Below are positions 14,472-22,734 of a stretch of 32,056 nt of DNA, in pieces. The stretch's first letter is position 1. Each line of letters begins with the position of its first letter. Made by a program: the position numbers and the translations under genes. Below the pieces are notes generated by a model. It was not told the origin of the DNA. It saw nothing but the letters and a program-made list of their open reading frames with translations, and did no database searches. The stretch comes from Oscillospiraceae bacterium (GTDB lineage Bacteria; Bacillota; Clostridia; Oscillospirales; Ruminococcaceae), in contig JAFWEV010000103.1 of NCBI GenBank assembly GCA_017512745.1, forward strand, positions 1-32,056, in the 5' to 3' direction.

Positions 14472-17400
14472 CTATTTCAGGAACCTGCCGAAGAAGCCGG
14501 ACCGGGCAGACTCGACCGGAATCTTCTGATCTTTGCAGTATTTCCATGCATAAGAGCCGCGCGAACAGCTGACGGTGAGTTTTCTGCAGTTTTGGAACGG
14601 CTTCTCTTCGATATTCGTGACGCTGTCCGGGATCGTGACCGAGGCCAGATTTGCACAGTTTTCAAATGTTCCTTTTTTGATCTTCGTCACACTTTCCGGG
14701 ATCGTGACCGAGGTCAGGCTTGAACAACCGTAGAACGCAAAACCTTCAATTTCCGTCAGACTGTCCGGAATGTTGATCGAGCTCAGACTCGGGCACCTTT
14801 CGAATGCGCCCGTCCCGATCTTCTGCAGAGTGTCCGGCAGCGTAACCGATTCCAGTTTTCCGCAGGTATCGAAGGCTGTATTGCCGATCGTCCTTACTCC
14901 TTCCGGTATGACGATAGATGGCAGATTTTTGCAATAACCAAATACACTCGTTCCGATCTCCGTCAGGCTGCACGAGAGAGAGACATAAGTCAGATTATCG
15001 CAGCCGTTGAATGCATACGGACGGATGATCGTCACGCTGTCCGGGATGGTTACGGATTCAAGGCTTTCGCAGCTCATAAAAGCACTTTCATCGATCATTG
15101 TCACGCTGTCCGGGATAGTAGCCGAAATCAGGTTCCGGCAATCATAGAATACGGATTTTCCGATTACTGTTACGCCGTCCGGGATAACGATCGAAGTCAA
15201 TGCCTTACACATATAGAATGTATCGTCTTTGACTTCAGTCACACCTTCCGGGATAACGATCGATGTCAGGCTCTGACAGCCGTGAAATGCATGCGCTCCG
15301 ATCTCCTTTACGCCGGTTCCCATTTCGACCGATGAGAGATTTGTGCAGGTTTCAAATGCATGATCCCCTATAACAGTCACGCTGTCCGGAATGATGACCG
15401 ATTCCAGGTTGGCACAGCCTTTGAATGAATCCTGCCCGATGATCCTTACTCTGTCGGGGATCTCGATCCTCTTCAGATGGACACAGTTCTCGAATGCTCT
15501 GTCCGAGATCTCCAGCACGGGCTTTCCGCCGTATTCGCTCTCGATCCGAGGATTTGTGTCTATTCCGGTATATCTTCTGATGACGATACCCTCATCTGTT
15601 GTTTCATATTCAAATCCGGGCAGGGTCGCCGTATTTCTGCAGCCCCTCTTCTGAAGATGCCGGGCGAGTTTGGTGTTCATATCACCGGTGATCCCGTGGG
15701 CGAAGTTCAGCCACTGCATCAGGTGAAGCGATATCAGTTCAGGCGGAAGATCGTCGTCTGTTATGTCTTCGAGCTGACAGACGGCTATGTCCATCTCTGC
15801 CTTCCACGCCTCGGTCAGGATCTGCGTCAGGTGCCTGTCCGACAGAAACGCCTTGTCCAGGAATACGACCAGACATGCGCTGTCATTGAGTTTTTCCTCA
15901 TCTTCACCGCCGTCAACCGCATCATAAAGCGTACATCCGCCGTTTTTCGCCTCCAGCATTATCACCCGCGCGGTTTCCGCGCTCTTTTCGGAATACAGGC
16001 AGTAGGCAAAACCGTCACCGTCCGCTCCCTCGCGCACCGCAGGATCGACAATGACCGAGATGCCCCTGGCAACCCGTTTTTCGCCTTTTTCAAGTCCGCG
16101 GACCTTTTCCAGAGCGGGCTCGATCTCCGCAGGAGAGACAGTGGCAACGACATTGTCGCTTATCTCATAATCCAGCCCCTCTTCAAGGATGCATTTGATG
16201 ATCGGCTTGTCATACTGAATGGCCCAGGGGATCTCGTTTTCCCTGCAGTACATACTTTCGAGCGAGTTTTCCGTGACGAACAGCAAGAATGCGGCGCAGT
16301 TTCTGACGTGCGTTTCCAGTGTTTCGTCATAGGCGTCGCCGATGGTGAGTCCTTCGTCATACCATATCTTCCAGCCGGACTCATACAGTTCTTTGATGAT
16401 CCCCAGCACCTCATCCCTGTCCTTATGGGAATAGCTGATAAAGATGAACGGGGATTCTTCGTCCGCCAGGAACGGGGAAGAGAGCTTCTCGATTCCCGGA
16501 GGGACCACGCCGTGGAAAACATTATACTGGTAATCAAAAATGAACCGGAGATGGTTTTCCTGACAATAGCGATGAGCGTATGAATTTTCCGGGCAGACGA
16601 TTGTCATCTTGGTGCAGTTTTCGAACACGCCTTCTCCGATCGATGTTACGCTGCCGGGTATGACGAGCGTCGTAAGACTTTCGCAATGGGCGAATGTCCT
16701 TCTCCTTATCTCGGTCACACCCTCCGGAATAGTTACGGAGACAAGTTTTCTGCATGTCAAAAATGCTTCTTCTCCGATCATATTCACACCGTCCGGAATA
16801 GTGATCGAAGTGAGGCTGCTGCACCCGCAGAATGCTCTGTTCCAGATCGATGACACGCTGTCGGGGATGACAACCGATGTAAGGTTTCTGCACTCCTCGA
16901 ATATCTTGCCGCTTACCGCCGTTACACCATCCGGAATGACGATCGAAGTGAGGCTGCTGCAGCCCCTGAATACTTCGAATCCGATGCTCGTCACACCGCT
17001 AGGGATGTTGATCGAAGAAAGATTATTACATTTGACGAACGCATGACCTCCTATCCTAGTCACGCTGTCCGGAATAGCGATCGAGGTCAGACTGCTGCAG
17101 TTGACAAAGACAAATTCCGATATTTCTGTCATGCCGTCCGGGATGTTGACCGCAGTGAGAGCGGAACAGCCGCTGAACGCACTCGTTCCGATCTCTCTTA
17201 CAGCCTTCGGAACAACACATGAAGACAGGCTTTTACATCCGGTGAAGGCAAACTCTCCGATTTTTGTCACACTGTCAGGGATGACGACCGAGATAAGATT
17301 TGAACAATCCTGAAATGCGTATTTTCCGATCTCCGTTACGCCGGCCGGAATGATGATCTCGCGCAAAAAGTCACACTTGCTGAAGGCATTATCTCCGATC

Positions 17401-17912
17401 TTCACCACCGGCAGGCCTTCATATGTGCGCTCTATCTTCGGGTTCGGATCCTTTCCCGGATATTTTGTTATCACGATCCCTCTGCCGGTTTTTTCGTATT
17501 CCAGCGAATTGAAAACATACGCGATCCCATGATCCATACAGTAACGATGCGCGTAGGAGTTTTTATGGCAGAAAACGGTTACTCCGGGAGTGTTCTGAAA
17601 TACGGTTTCCCCGAAATTTATCACGCTGTCAGGGATGATGATCGACGTCAGTTTATCGCAGTAACTGAATGCTCCTTCCGCGATTTTCGTGACGCTGTCC
17701 GGGACAGTCACCGAAGTCAGACTTATGCATTTTGCGAATGCCATAAAGCCGATCTGGGTCACACTGTCCGGAATGGTAACCTGAGTAATTCTTCTGCATT
17801 GAAGAAAAGCGGTTTTTCCGATCTCCGTCACATTGCCCGGAATGACGACCCGGGTGTCTGCGCCGTTATATCTTTTAAGAACTCCGTTTCTGATATCAAA
17901 TACTTCCGGCAT
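14472..17912 (-). CDS. LRR_5 - TIR - TIR-like - LRR_5 protein, candidate defence sensor
   Basis: The ATG at 17912 follows GGAGGTAAGG and gives 1146 residues. No signal peptide is present, so it should be cytoplasmic, unlike surface BspA proteins. Numbering from an ATG six codons earlier: LRR block 1 (about 25-115), a cap ending in SYAHRYC, a linker (143-175), LRR block 2 (175-440), a second cap, a TIR domain (about 494-585: FIFISYSHKDRDEV, SGWKIWYDEGL, CAAFLLFVTENS, MYCRENEIPWA), a second TIR-like domain (about 640-740: ACLVVFLDKAFLSDRHLTQI), a copy of the linker (774-806), LRR block 3 (806-1115) and a third cap. Glu near 564/566 lies where TIR NADases carry the catalytic Glu. Bacterial TIR domains commonly cleave NAD to stop phage growth, and LRR arrays bind ligands; combining them resembles immune receptors. 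The defence role is inference. Confidence 0.9.
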   Translation of the reverse strand: MPEVFDIRNGVLKRYNGADTRVVIPGNVTEIGKTAFLQCRRITQVTIPDSVTQIGFMAFAKCISLTSVTVPDSVTKIAEGAFSYCDKLTSIIIPDSVINFGETVFQNTPGVTVFCHKNSYAHRYCMDHGIAYVFNSLEYEKTGRGIVITKYPGKDPNPKIERTYEGLPVVKIGDNAFSKCDFLREIIIPAGVTEIGKYAFQDCSNLISVVIPDSVTKIGEFAFTGCKSLSSCVVPKAVREIGTSAFSGCSALTAVNIPDGMTEISEFVFVNCSSLTSIAIPDSVTRIGGHAFVKCNNLSSINIPSGVTSIGFEVFRGCSSLTSIVIPDGVTAVSGKIFEECRNLTSVVIPDSVSSIWNRAFCGCSSLTSITIPDGVNMIGEEAFLTCRKLVSVTIPEGVTEIRRRTFAHCESLTTLVIPGSVTSIGEGVFENCTKMTIVCPENSYAHRYCQENHLRFIFDYQYNVFHGVVPPGIEKLSSPFLADEESPFIFISYSHKDRDEVLGIIKELYESGWKIWYDEGLTIGDAYDETLETHVRNCAAFLLFVTENSLESMYCRENEIPWAIQYDKPIIKCILEEGLDYEISDNVVATVSPAEIEPALEKVRGLEKGEKRVARGISVIVDPAVREGADGDGFAYCLYSEKSAETARVIMLEAKNGGCTLYDAVDGGEDEEKLNDSACLVVFLDKAFLSDRHLTQILTEAWKAEMDIAVCQLEDITDDDLPPELISLHLMQWLNFAHGITGDMNTKLARHLQKRGCRNTATLPGFEYETTDEGIVIRRYTGIDTNPRIESEYGGKPVLEISDRAFENCVHLKRIEIPDRVRIIGQDSFKGCANLESVIIPDSVTVIGDHAFETCTNLSSVEMGTGVKEIGAHAFHGCQSLTSIVIPEGVTEVKDDTFYMCKALTSIVIPDGVTVIGKSVFYDCRNLISATIPDSVTMIDESAFMSCESLESVTIPDSVTIIRPYAFNGCDNLTYVSLSCSLTEIGTSVFGYCKNLPSIVIPEGVRTIGNTAFDTCGKLESVTLPDTLQKIGTGAFERCPSLSSINIPDSLTEIEGFAFYGCSSLTSVTIPESVTKIKKGTFENCANLASVTIPDSVTNIEEKPFQNCRKLTVSCSRGSYAWKYCKDQKIPVESARSGFFGRFLK

Positions 17913-17939
17913 ACCCTTACCTCCATGCATTCCATACTA

Positions 17940-17965
17940 TCTATTATTATAATATACAAATTTCC
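17940..17965 (-). promoter_or_regulatory. Probable -10 region of the LRR-TIR gene
   Basis: On the minus strand TATTATAATAATAG precedes the start by about 30-40 bases. No good -35 is visible, which may mean activated or weak expression. Confidence 0.3.
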
Positions 17966-18061
17966 TATAAAACCGGAAAGAAGACAATGAGAATCTCCTC
18001 ATTTGTCCGGAACGTCCTTCATTGATGTCTGTCATATGTTATTTCCCGGCGTGAAGAAAAC

Positions 18062-18106
18062 AAACAGTGAACTGCCCGGTTGCCTGCAGCCGAGAGTTCA
18101 CTGTTT
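18062..18106. terminator. Bidirectional terminator after the hydrolase gene
   Basis: A 12-bp stem (AAACAGTGAACT / AGTTCACTGTTT) with a 21-base loop has T-rich tails on both strands. On the minus strand it lies 25 bases after the hydrolase stop. Confidence 0.75.
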
Positions 18107-18130
18107 TTCCATTATCTCTTATTTTTATTG

Positions 18131-19309
18131 TCAGCCCCGATCAAGGTATTTCATGATGATACCCATGACTTTTTCGCCGTTGCCCGTCCCGGGATCGCGG
18201 TCCGGACAGTGATAGCAGTCGTCAAAGCTCACTATCTCGCCGCCGGAAGGAAATTCTGTTCCGTTTTCGATGCCGATCCTTCTCCAGGGATCGCGGCCGC
18301 CTCTCACATATACGAGAGGCGCTTTCAGGTCTGTAAGCATCGCGCGCACGTCCCAGGGAGGATTGTCGAAAACATCCGCTTCAGTTCCGAACAGCAGGCG
18401 GCATTCAGCCTTCCAGTCATCTTCAGTTCTCCGGTAGATGCTCCGTTTCCCGGACGGCGCCCAGAACGTTCCCGTCTTTGAGAACTGCTGCCAGCGCCAC
18501 ACACGCCAGTCGAACTTTCCGCTAACGGCCTCATCGTGAGAGACATTCGGCGTCATATTTGACCGCATATAATTGACCATCGGCGAGCCGGCAACCCTGT
18601 CCGCCGCTTTCAGCATCGCGATGCACATGCCTGTCGGAAGACTGAGAAAACCGAGCAGTACTTTCACAAGCTTTCCGCGGGAACCCATCATCTGGGTCAT
18701 AGCCGTGGCAAGGGCATATATTATCTCCCTGTCCTGCCAGTTTTTGTCAAACGGCTCGGCGGGGGAGAGGCGGTCTATGTGTCTGCACATCCGCTCATAG
18801 ATCTTTTCTCCGGCATTTTCTCTCACGGCCATATCGTATTCAGGCATCATGGCAGGCCAGTCGACGACTCCGCTGGAGGAGTGGACGACTCCGATCCCAT
18901 CGGGGTATTTTGCCGCGTAAGCTATGGAGAGGGCTCCGCCGTAACTGAAACCGCTCACTATCCATGGCCTGGCTGAAAGATATCTGTAGTGTTCCATTAC
19001 CGTATGGTAATCCGCCAGGGCAGCTTCAGGGGTGACGTAGCCGGGGAGGTCCTGGTCGCCGGCGGTGATGGAACTGCCGTATCCTCTGTGCTCGGGCATG
19101 AGGATGATCATATTCCTTCTTGACCCGTAGGCTTTCCAGATAGTCTCCATTTTACTGTCTGAGATCGCCGACTCGTTGCCGAGAGAGAACATGACCAGAG
19201 GGTCCGGAGGGCAACCCTCGGGTACAAGTCTTTTAACGGTGATATCGATAGTCTCGGTGCTTTCCGCATCGAAAGGGCAGGGGATGCGTTCAGTGATTAT
19301 TCTGTACAT
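18131..19309 (-). CDS. Alpha/beta-hydrolase, probable serine aminopeptidase-type (S28/S37-like)
   Basis: The 392-residue protein has an alpha/beta-hydrolase core. MPEHRGYGSS is the oxyanion-hole region, the nucleophile elbow is VSGFSYGGA (Ser122), the acid is probably the Asp in YVRGGRDPW, and the His is in DCYHCPDRDP. The insertion between core strands and the 'EHRGYGSS' pattern resemble secreted tripeptidyl aminopeptidase/prolyl-carboxypeptidase families, but no signal peptide is seen, so it would act inside the cell. The ribosome site is GGGAGAAGAG. It stands alone between two terminators. Substrate unknown; an esterase role cannot be excluded. Confidence 0.82.
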   Translation of the reverse strand: MYRIITERIPCPFDAESTETIDITVKRLVPEGCPPDPLVMFSLGNESAISDSKMETIWKAYGSRRNMIILMPEHRGYGSSITAGDQDLPGYVTPEAALADYHTVMEHYRYLSARPWIVSGFSYGGALSIAYAAKYPDGIGVVHSSSGVVDWPAMMPEYDMAVRENAGEKIYERMCRHIDRLSPAEPFDKNWQDREIIYALATAMTQMMGSRGKLVKVLLGFLSLPTGMCIAMLKAADRVAGSPMVNYMRSNMTPNVSHDEAVSGKFDWRVWRWQQFSKTGTFWAPSGKRSIYRRTEDDWKAECRLLFGTEADVFDNPPWDVRAMLTDLKAPLVYVRGGRDPWRRIGIENGTEFPSGGEIVSFDDCYHCPDRDPGTGNGEKVMGIIMKYLDRG

Positions 19310-19374
19310 CTGTCTCTTCTCCCATGCTGTCTGCTGCCAGACAGATTAATCAATATATTCAGGCGCGGAGCCAC

Positions 19375-19414
19375 GTGACGTGCGTACCCTTAAGGGTATC
19401 GGTCGTACAGGGCT
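19375..19414 (+). repeat. 40-bp intergenic element, copy A
   Basis: Matches 25106-25145 in the same orientation. The shared pattern is GTGACG, N4, T-R-CCCTT-W-AGGGTATC-R-GTCGT, N3, RGGCT. The centre CCCTTAAGGG is a perfect palindrome. It lies between two divergent genes. Confidence 0.65.
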
Positions 19415-19523
19415 GCGCATGATGCCTTGATATCCTATGATATTTACTGTATTTTAGTTTTGTGCCGGGACGCTCCGGGAACGGATGTGTCCCTCAAATA
19501 TAATAACAGATAAGGAGGTCTTA

Positions 19524-20471
19524 TTGATCTTGAGAGGAAAGAATAAAGGGAAAAGCAATACTTTTGCAATTGTCTCTTTGCTTCTGCTTGTTTCGCTGGC
19601 GCTCTATTTTCTTGTTCTGGAACCACTGGTCTTCAATAAGACCGTTTACAAAGATTATGGCTCGGCCGGCGCATATATAAGAGAGCAGATGGCACAGAGC
19701 AAATCACCGATAAAGTTCACCTGCAATACGACGGAATACAACATGATCGTCGGCACGAAATATGTTGTGGAGCATATTCTGATAGAAACTGTAGTTCACA
19801 CAGGTGTTCCCGCAGAAGGGGATCATTTGTGCTTTAGGATAGGTGAGGTGATCAGCAACAGCTCCAAAAAAGAACTCAAAGACGGCTCGGACGACATTAC
19901 ATTCAGTTTTAATGTGAATTACCGCACATCTGCGAAACAGGAAGAGGAGCTGGCTGCAAAAGCAGCAGAGATACTGAGTTCCCTGAACATCGACGGGGCT
20001 TCGGACTACGACAAGGTTCTCGCAATATACAACTATATCTGCCGGAACGTGACCTATGATTACGAACATCTGGAGGATGGTTCATACAAGATGAAAGATA
20101 CTGCGTATGGTACTGCATACGCTGCGGCCATAAACAACACGGCTGTGTGTGCCGGAATAGCGGATCTGTTTTATTACCTTGCGAATTCCGCCGGACTGGA
20201 TGCCCGCATAGATACTAACTCGAATCACGCGTGGAATTTCGTCAAGGTGGACGGCAAGTATTACTATATTGACGCCACCTGGGATCTGGGCAAAAGCGAG
20301 GACGAATACGAATTCTTTCTCAAGGGCTGGGCGGATTTCGAATATCACATGGGAAATATAGATTTTGGCCCGGACGAGTATGCTAATTATCTTAATCATT
20401 CAGACCTCGGATATGACTTTAGCGATTACGCATACGGCTATGACCCGTATCCGCTGCTCAAGACTCCATAG
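19524..20471 (+). CDS. Membrane-anchored transglutaminase-like (papain-fold) protein
   Basis: I take the TTG at 19524 as the start because AAGGAGG lies 5 bases before it; the ATG at 19485 has no ribosome site. The 315-residue protein has one N-terminal membrane helix (FAIVSLLLLVSLALYFLVL), placing the rest outside the cell. The transglutaminase core has the Cys-His-Asp triad: NNTAVCAGIADLFYYLA (Cys209), SNHAWNFVKVDGKYYYIDAT (His235, Asp250). It probably acts on cell-wall or surface proteins as a protease or cross-linker. It lies 32 bases before the zinc-ribbon gene on the same strand, so they may be co-expressed. Confidence 0.88.
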   Translation: MILRGKNKGKSNTFAIVSLLLLVSLALYFLVLEPLVFNKTVYKDYGSAGAYIREQMAQSKSPIKFTCNTTEYNMIVGTKYVVEHILIETVVHTGVPAEGDHLCFRIGEVISNSSKKELKDGSDDITFSFNVNYRTSAKQEEELAAKAAEILSSLNIDGASDYDKVLAIYNYICRNVTYDYEHLEDGSYKMKDTAYGTAYAAAINNTAVCAGIADLFYYLANSAGLDARIDTNSNHAWNFVKVDGKYYYIDATWDLGKSEDEYEFFLKGWADFEYHMGNIDFGPDEYANYLNHSDLGYDFSDYAYGYDPYPLLKTP

Positions 20472-20503
20472 ACAGAAAAATCTTTCTTGGAAAGGAATAT
20501 ACA

Positions 20504-21457
20504 ATGTACTGCTCAAATTGCGGAAAAGAACTGGAAGAAGGCTCAAAATTCTGCAGATTCTGCGGAACTCCGGTACCTGAAGCAACTGCGCTGCAGACCA
20601 CGGTAACACCGGAGCCGGCAGCTGAAAGCATTCAGCCGGCTTATGTTCAGGCGGAGCAGCCGGCGCAGCAGGAAAAGAAACCGAAGAAAAAGAAGACAGG
20701 TCTCGTGATAGCAGCTGTTATACTGCTGCTTGCCGTTGCCCTTGGAGGCGGAGCACATTACTACAGGAAAGTACAAGCCGAAAAGGAAGAGGAAAGGCAG
20801 AAGGCACAGGCAGAACAGGAATATCAGGCACGGATCGACAGCATCAATGAAAAAATGGATGACTATGCTGAGGAGATAGCTATAGCTATTGAGGACAACC
20901 TCGATACGTTAGGGGTATCAGGAGCGACAAAACTCTATGATGTATGGTACGACGTGAATGATGTACTGGAAGAGGGTGCTTCCCGTTCATTCAAGCTGGA
21001 CGATGAGCATATGTTTGAAGATATCATATTCTATAAATACAACGGCGACATCTTCGTATATTATGGTGGAATGGATGACCAGGGAAAAAGAACAGATGTC
21101 GGCTTTATTGTAGGAACCTGCTTCGATTCCAGCAGAGGCGTGGAGGTTTATTCTTTGCAGGCTGAATGGGAAAACGATGCCCCGAACGGCAATTTTAGAG
21201 AATTCTACATTTACGGTGATCTTTTTGATAAAAAGGTGGGATTCGGCGGAACTGTCAAAGACGGTTACTATGACGGAGATGTCACTATCGCAAGAAGCGA
21301 TGGCTATTATGAATGCGTGTTCCATGACGGTGTTCCCGAGGTCATCAGTGAGGACGGCGACCAGTGCGCCATCGGTGTAAAAGAAGCCGATGGCTCGTAT
21401 CTGTACGTTGACAAAGAGAGTGGGACCGGACTTTGGTTCGTACAGTATCCCCATTAA
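20504..21457 (+). CDS. Zinc-ribbon membrane protein with C-terminal MORN-like region
   Basis: The 317-residue protein starts at ATG behind AAAGGAATATACA. A zinc ribbon (CSNCGKELEEGSKFCRFCG) is followed by a Glu/Pro-rich spacer, a basic stretch, a membrane helix (TGLVIAAVILLLAVALGGGA), a coiled coil (about 90-125, EKEEERQKAQAEQEYQ), and a beta-rich extracellular domain. That domain has a MORN-like series (GNFREFYIYGDLFDKK, GGTVKDGYYDGDVTIA). This layout (inside zinc ribbon, outside sensor-like domain) is common in Clostridia but its function is unknown. A terminator follows at 21479-21527. Confidence 0.83.
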   Translation: MYCSNCGKELEEGSKFCRFCGTPVPEATALQTTVTPEPAAESIQPAYVQAEQPAQQEKKPKKKKTGLVIAAVILLLAVALGGGAHYYRKVQAEKEEERQKAQAEQEYQARIDSINEKMDDYAEEIAIAIEDNLDTLGVSGATKLYDVWYDVNDVLEEGASRSFKLDDEHMFEDIIFYKYNGDIFVYYGGMDDQGKRTDVGFIVGTCFDSSRGVEVYSLQAEWENDAPNGNFREFYIYGDLFDKKVGFGGTVKDGYYDGDVTIARSDGYYECVFHDGVPEVISEDGDQCAIGVKEADGSYLYVDKESGTGLWFVQYPH

Positions 21458-21478
21458 AAGCATGTTGGAAAGGTATGC

Positions 21479-21527
21479 AAAAAAAGCCCTTTAGTTATCC
21501 GCATTTGCAGGATATTAAAGAGCTTTT
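21479..21527 (+). terminator. Intrinsic terminator after the zinc-ribbon gene
   Basis: AAAAAGC-CTTTA ... TAAAG-AGCTTTTT with an inner TATCC/GGATA pairing ends in a T run about 20 bases after the stop. Confidence 0.7.
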
Positions 21528-21608
21528 TGCTTTTTGGTTTTCATGTAGCTGCAATCTAACATGCCAGGACAGGCATCCGTATCCGAGTGTGATCGACACC
21601 CCCGATGT

Positions 21609-22487
21609 TCACCGCCCCGCGGCGCGGTATTCTCTCGGGGACATGCCGTATTTGCGGCGGAAGCGCCGGATGAAGTAGGAAAAGTTGTCAAAGCCGCACA
21701 GGGACGCGATGGCGCCTATGGAGTCAGGCCTCTCTCGAAGGAGGTAGGAGGCGTAGCGCAGGCGGTAGTCGGTGAGGTATTCGCCGAAGGTGAAGCCTGT
21801 CTCGCGGCGGAAGACGCGCATGAAGTGCGCGTCGCTGTAGTCGATCAGGCCGGCGGCGTCGCTGACGGTGATGGGCTCGGCAAAATGGTTCTGGACGTAG
21901 AGCAGGACCTGCTTGATGGCGTCCTCGTAAGGCGAGGGTGGAACGCTTTCTTCCTGACTGCGATGGGAGTAAATGGCAAAGAAAAAGCGGAATAAACAGC
22001 TGCGCACCAGCAGGGAGTAGCCGTCAGGGCGCTTGCCGCAGACGGCGTCAGCGGCGTCGAGGGCGGAGGAGACTTCCTCGTGGAAGGGAGTGCCCCGGTG
22101 GATCGGCCGCGGGAATTTAAGGGTCCCCATCTGCAGGGGAGTCAGAATATTGCGGCGGACCCAGTCGTTTTCAACCTGATTGTCGACGAGCGAGAGGGAG
22201 AAAATTATATTCTCGTATTCCATCCGGACGCCGGGATTCCCGTCGATGGCGTGAAGTTCGCCCGGCAGGATCGGCATGATCGAACCTGCCTGAACGGGAC
22301 ATTTGCGGGAGCCGACTGTGACGGATCCGCTGCCTTTTTTGACATAAATGATCTCCATCTGCTCATGCCAGTGGAGGTCTACCCGGGGAAAGTCCTGGGG
22401 AATTGTGCAGAGATATGTGTTGTAAGCAAAGCCCGGCTGCCCGTGCAGCAGGGTTTCTTTATATTGGGAATATTCTTCGAGATTCAT
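21609..22487 (-). CDS. AraC family transcriptional regulator
   Basis: The 292-residue protein has an N-terminal cupin sensing domain (DLHWHEQMEIIYVKKGSGSV, GSIMPILPGELHAI) and a C-terminal pair of HTH motifs from about residue 190 (ITVSDAAGLIDYSDAHFMRV; DSIGAIASLCGFDNFSYFIR; FRRKYGMSPREYR), as in AraC sugar-utilisation regulators. The ATG follows AAAGGACCCTCCA. It diverges from the alpha-glucan phosphorylase gene across about 250 bases, so it may control it, but that is only position-based. Confidence 0.92.
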   Translation of the reverse strand: MNLEEYSQYKETLLHGQPGFAYNTYLCTIPQDFPRVDLHWHEQMEIIYVKKGSGSVTVGSRKCPVQAGSIMPILPGELHAIDGNPGVRMEYENIIFSLSLVDNQVENDWVRRNILTPLQMGTLKFPRPIHRGTPFHEEVSSALDAADAVCGKRPDGYSLLVRSCLFRFFFAIYSHRSQEESVPPSPYEDAIKQVLLYVQNHFAEPITVSDAAGLIDYSDAHFMRVFRRETGFTFGEYLTDYRLRYASYLLRERPDSIGAIASLCGFDNFSYFIRRFRRKYGMSPREYRAAGR

Positions 22488-22734
22488 TGGAGGGTCCTTT
22501 TACATGCGGAAGACGGTCTGCCGCAGCGGTCCGAAAGCGCTGAAAAGCTTCGTTTGCATGATAAACAAACATCAATATCATTATCGTACTATTTTATGCC
22601 ATAATATTGCAAGTAAAGTGTGACGTAAAATCATTATAATGCATACTGATAAATGGATTCATTGTAAGTGCTGATAAGATGCAAAAAAACAGTCGAAATG
22701 CAAAAGAGTGACGACGAAAGGAAAGGCATAAACC
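22488..22734. promoter_or_regulatory. Divergent promoter region, AraC gene / glgP
   Basis: A/T-rich region shared by the two divergent genes. On the plus strand TATAAT is at 22635-22640, with no -35 at standard spacing, which would fit activator-dependent transcription. Confidence 0.4.

Noticed and set aside
15477..16583. Plus-strand frame (368 codons) opposite the TIR region
   Set aside because: Opposite strand of the TIR-LRR gene, no ribosome site and no recognisable motif.
14472..17912. Possible CRISPR or tandem DNA repeat
   Set aside because: The repeating DNA is the codon-level trace of about 23-residue LRR_5 repeats, diverged between copies and in frame throughout.
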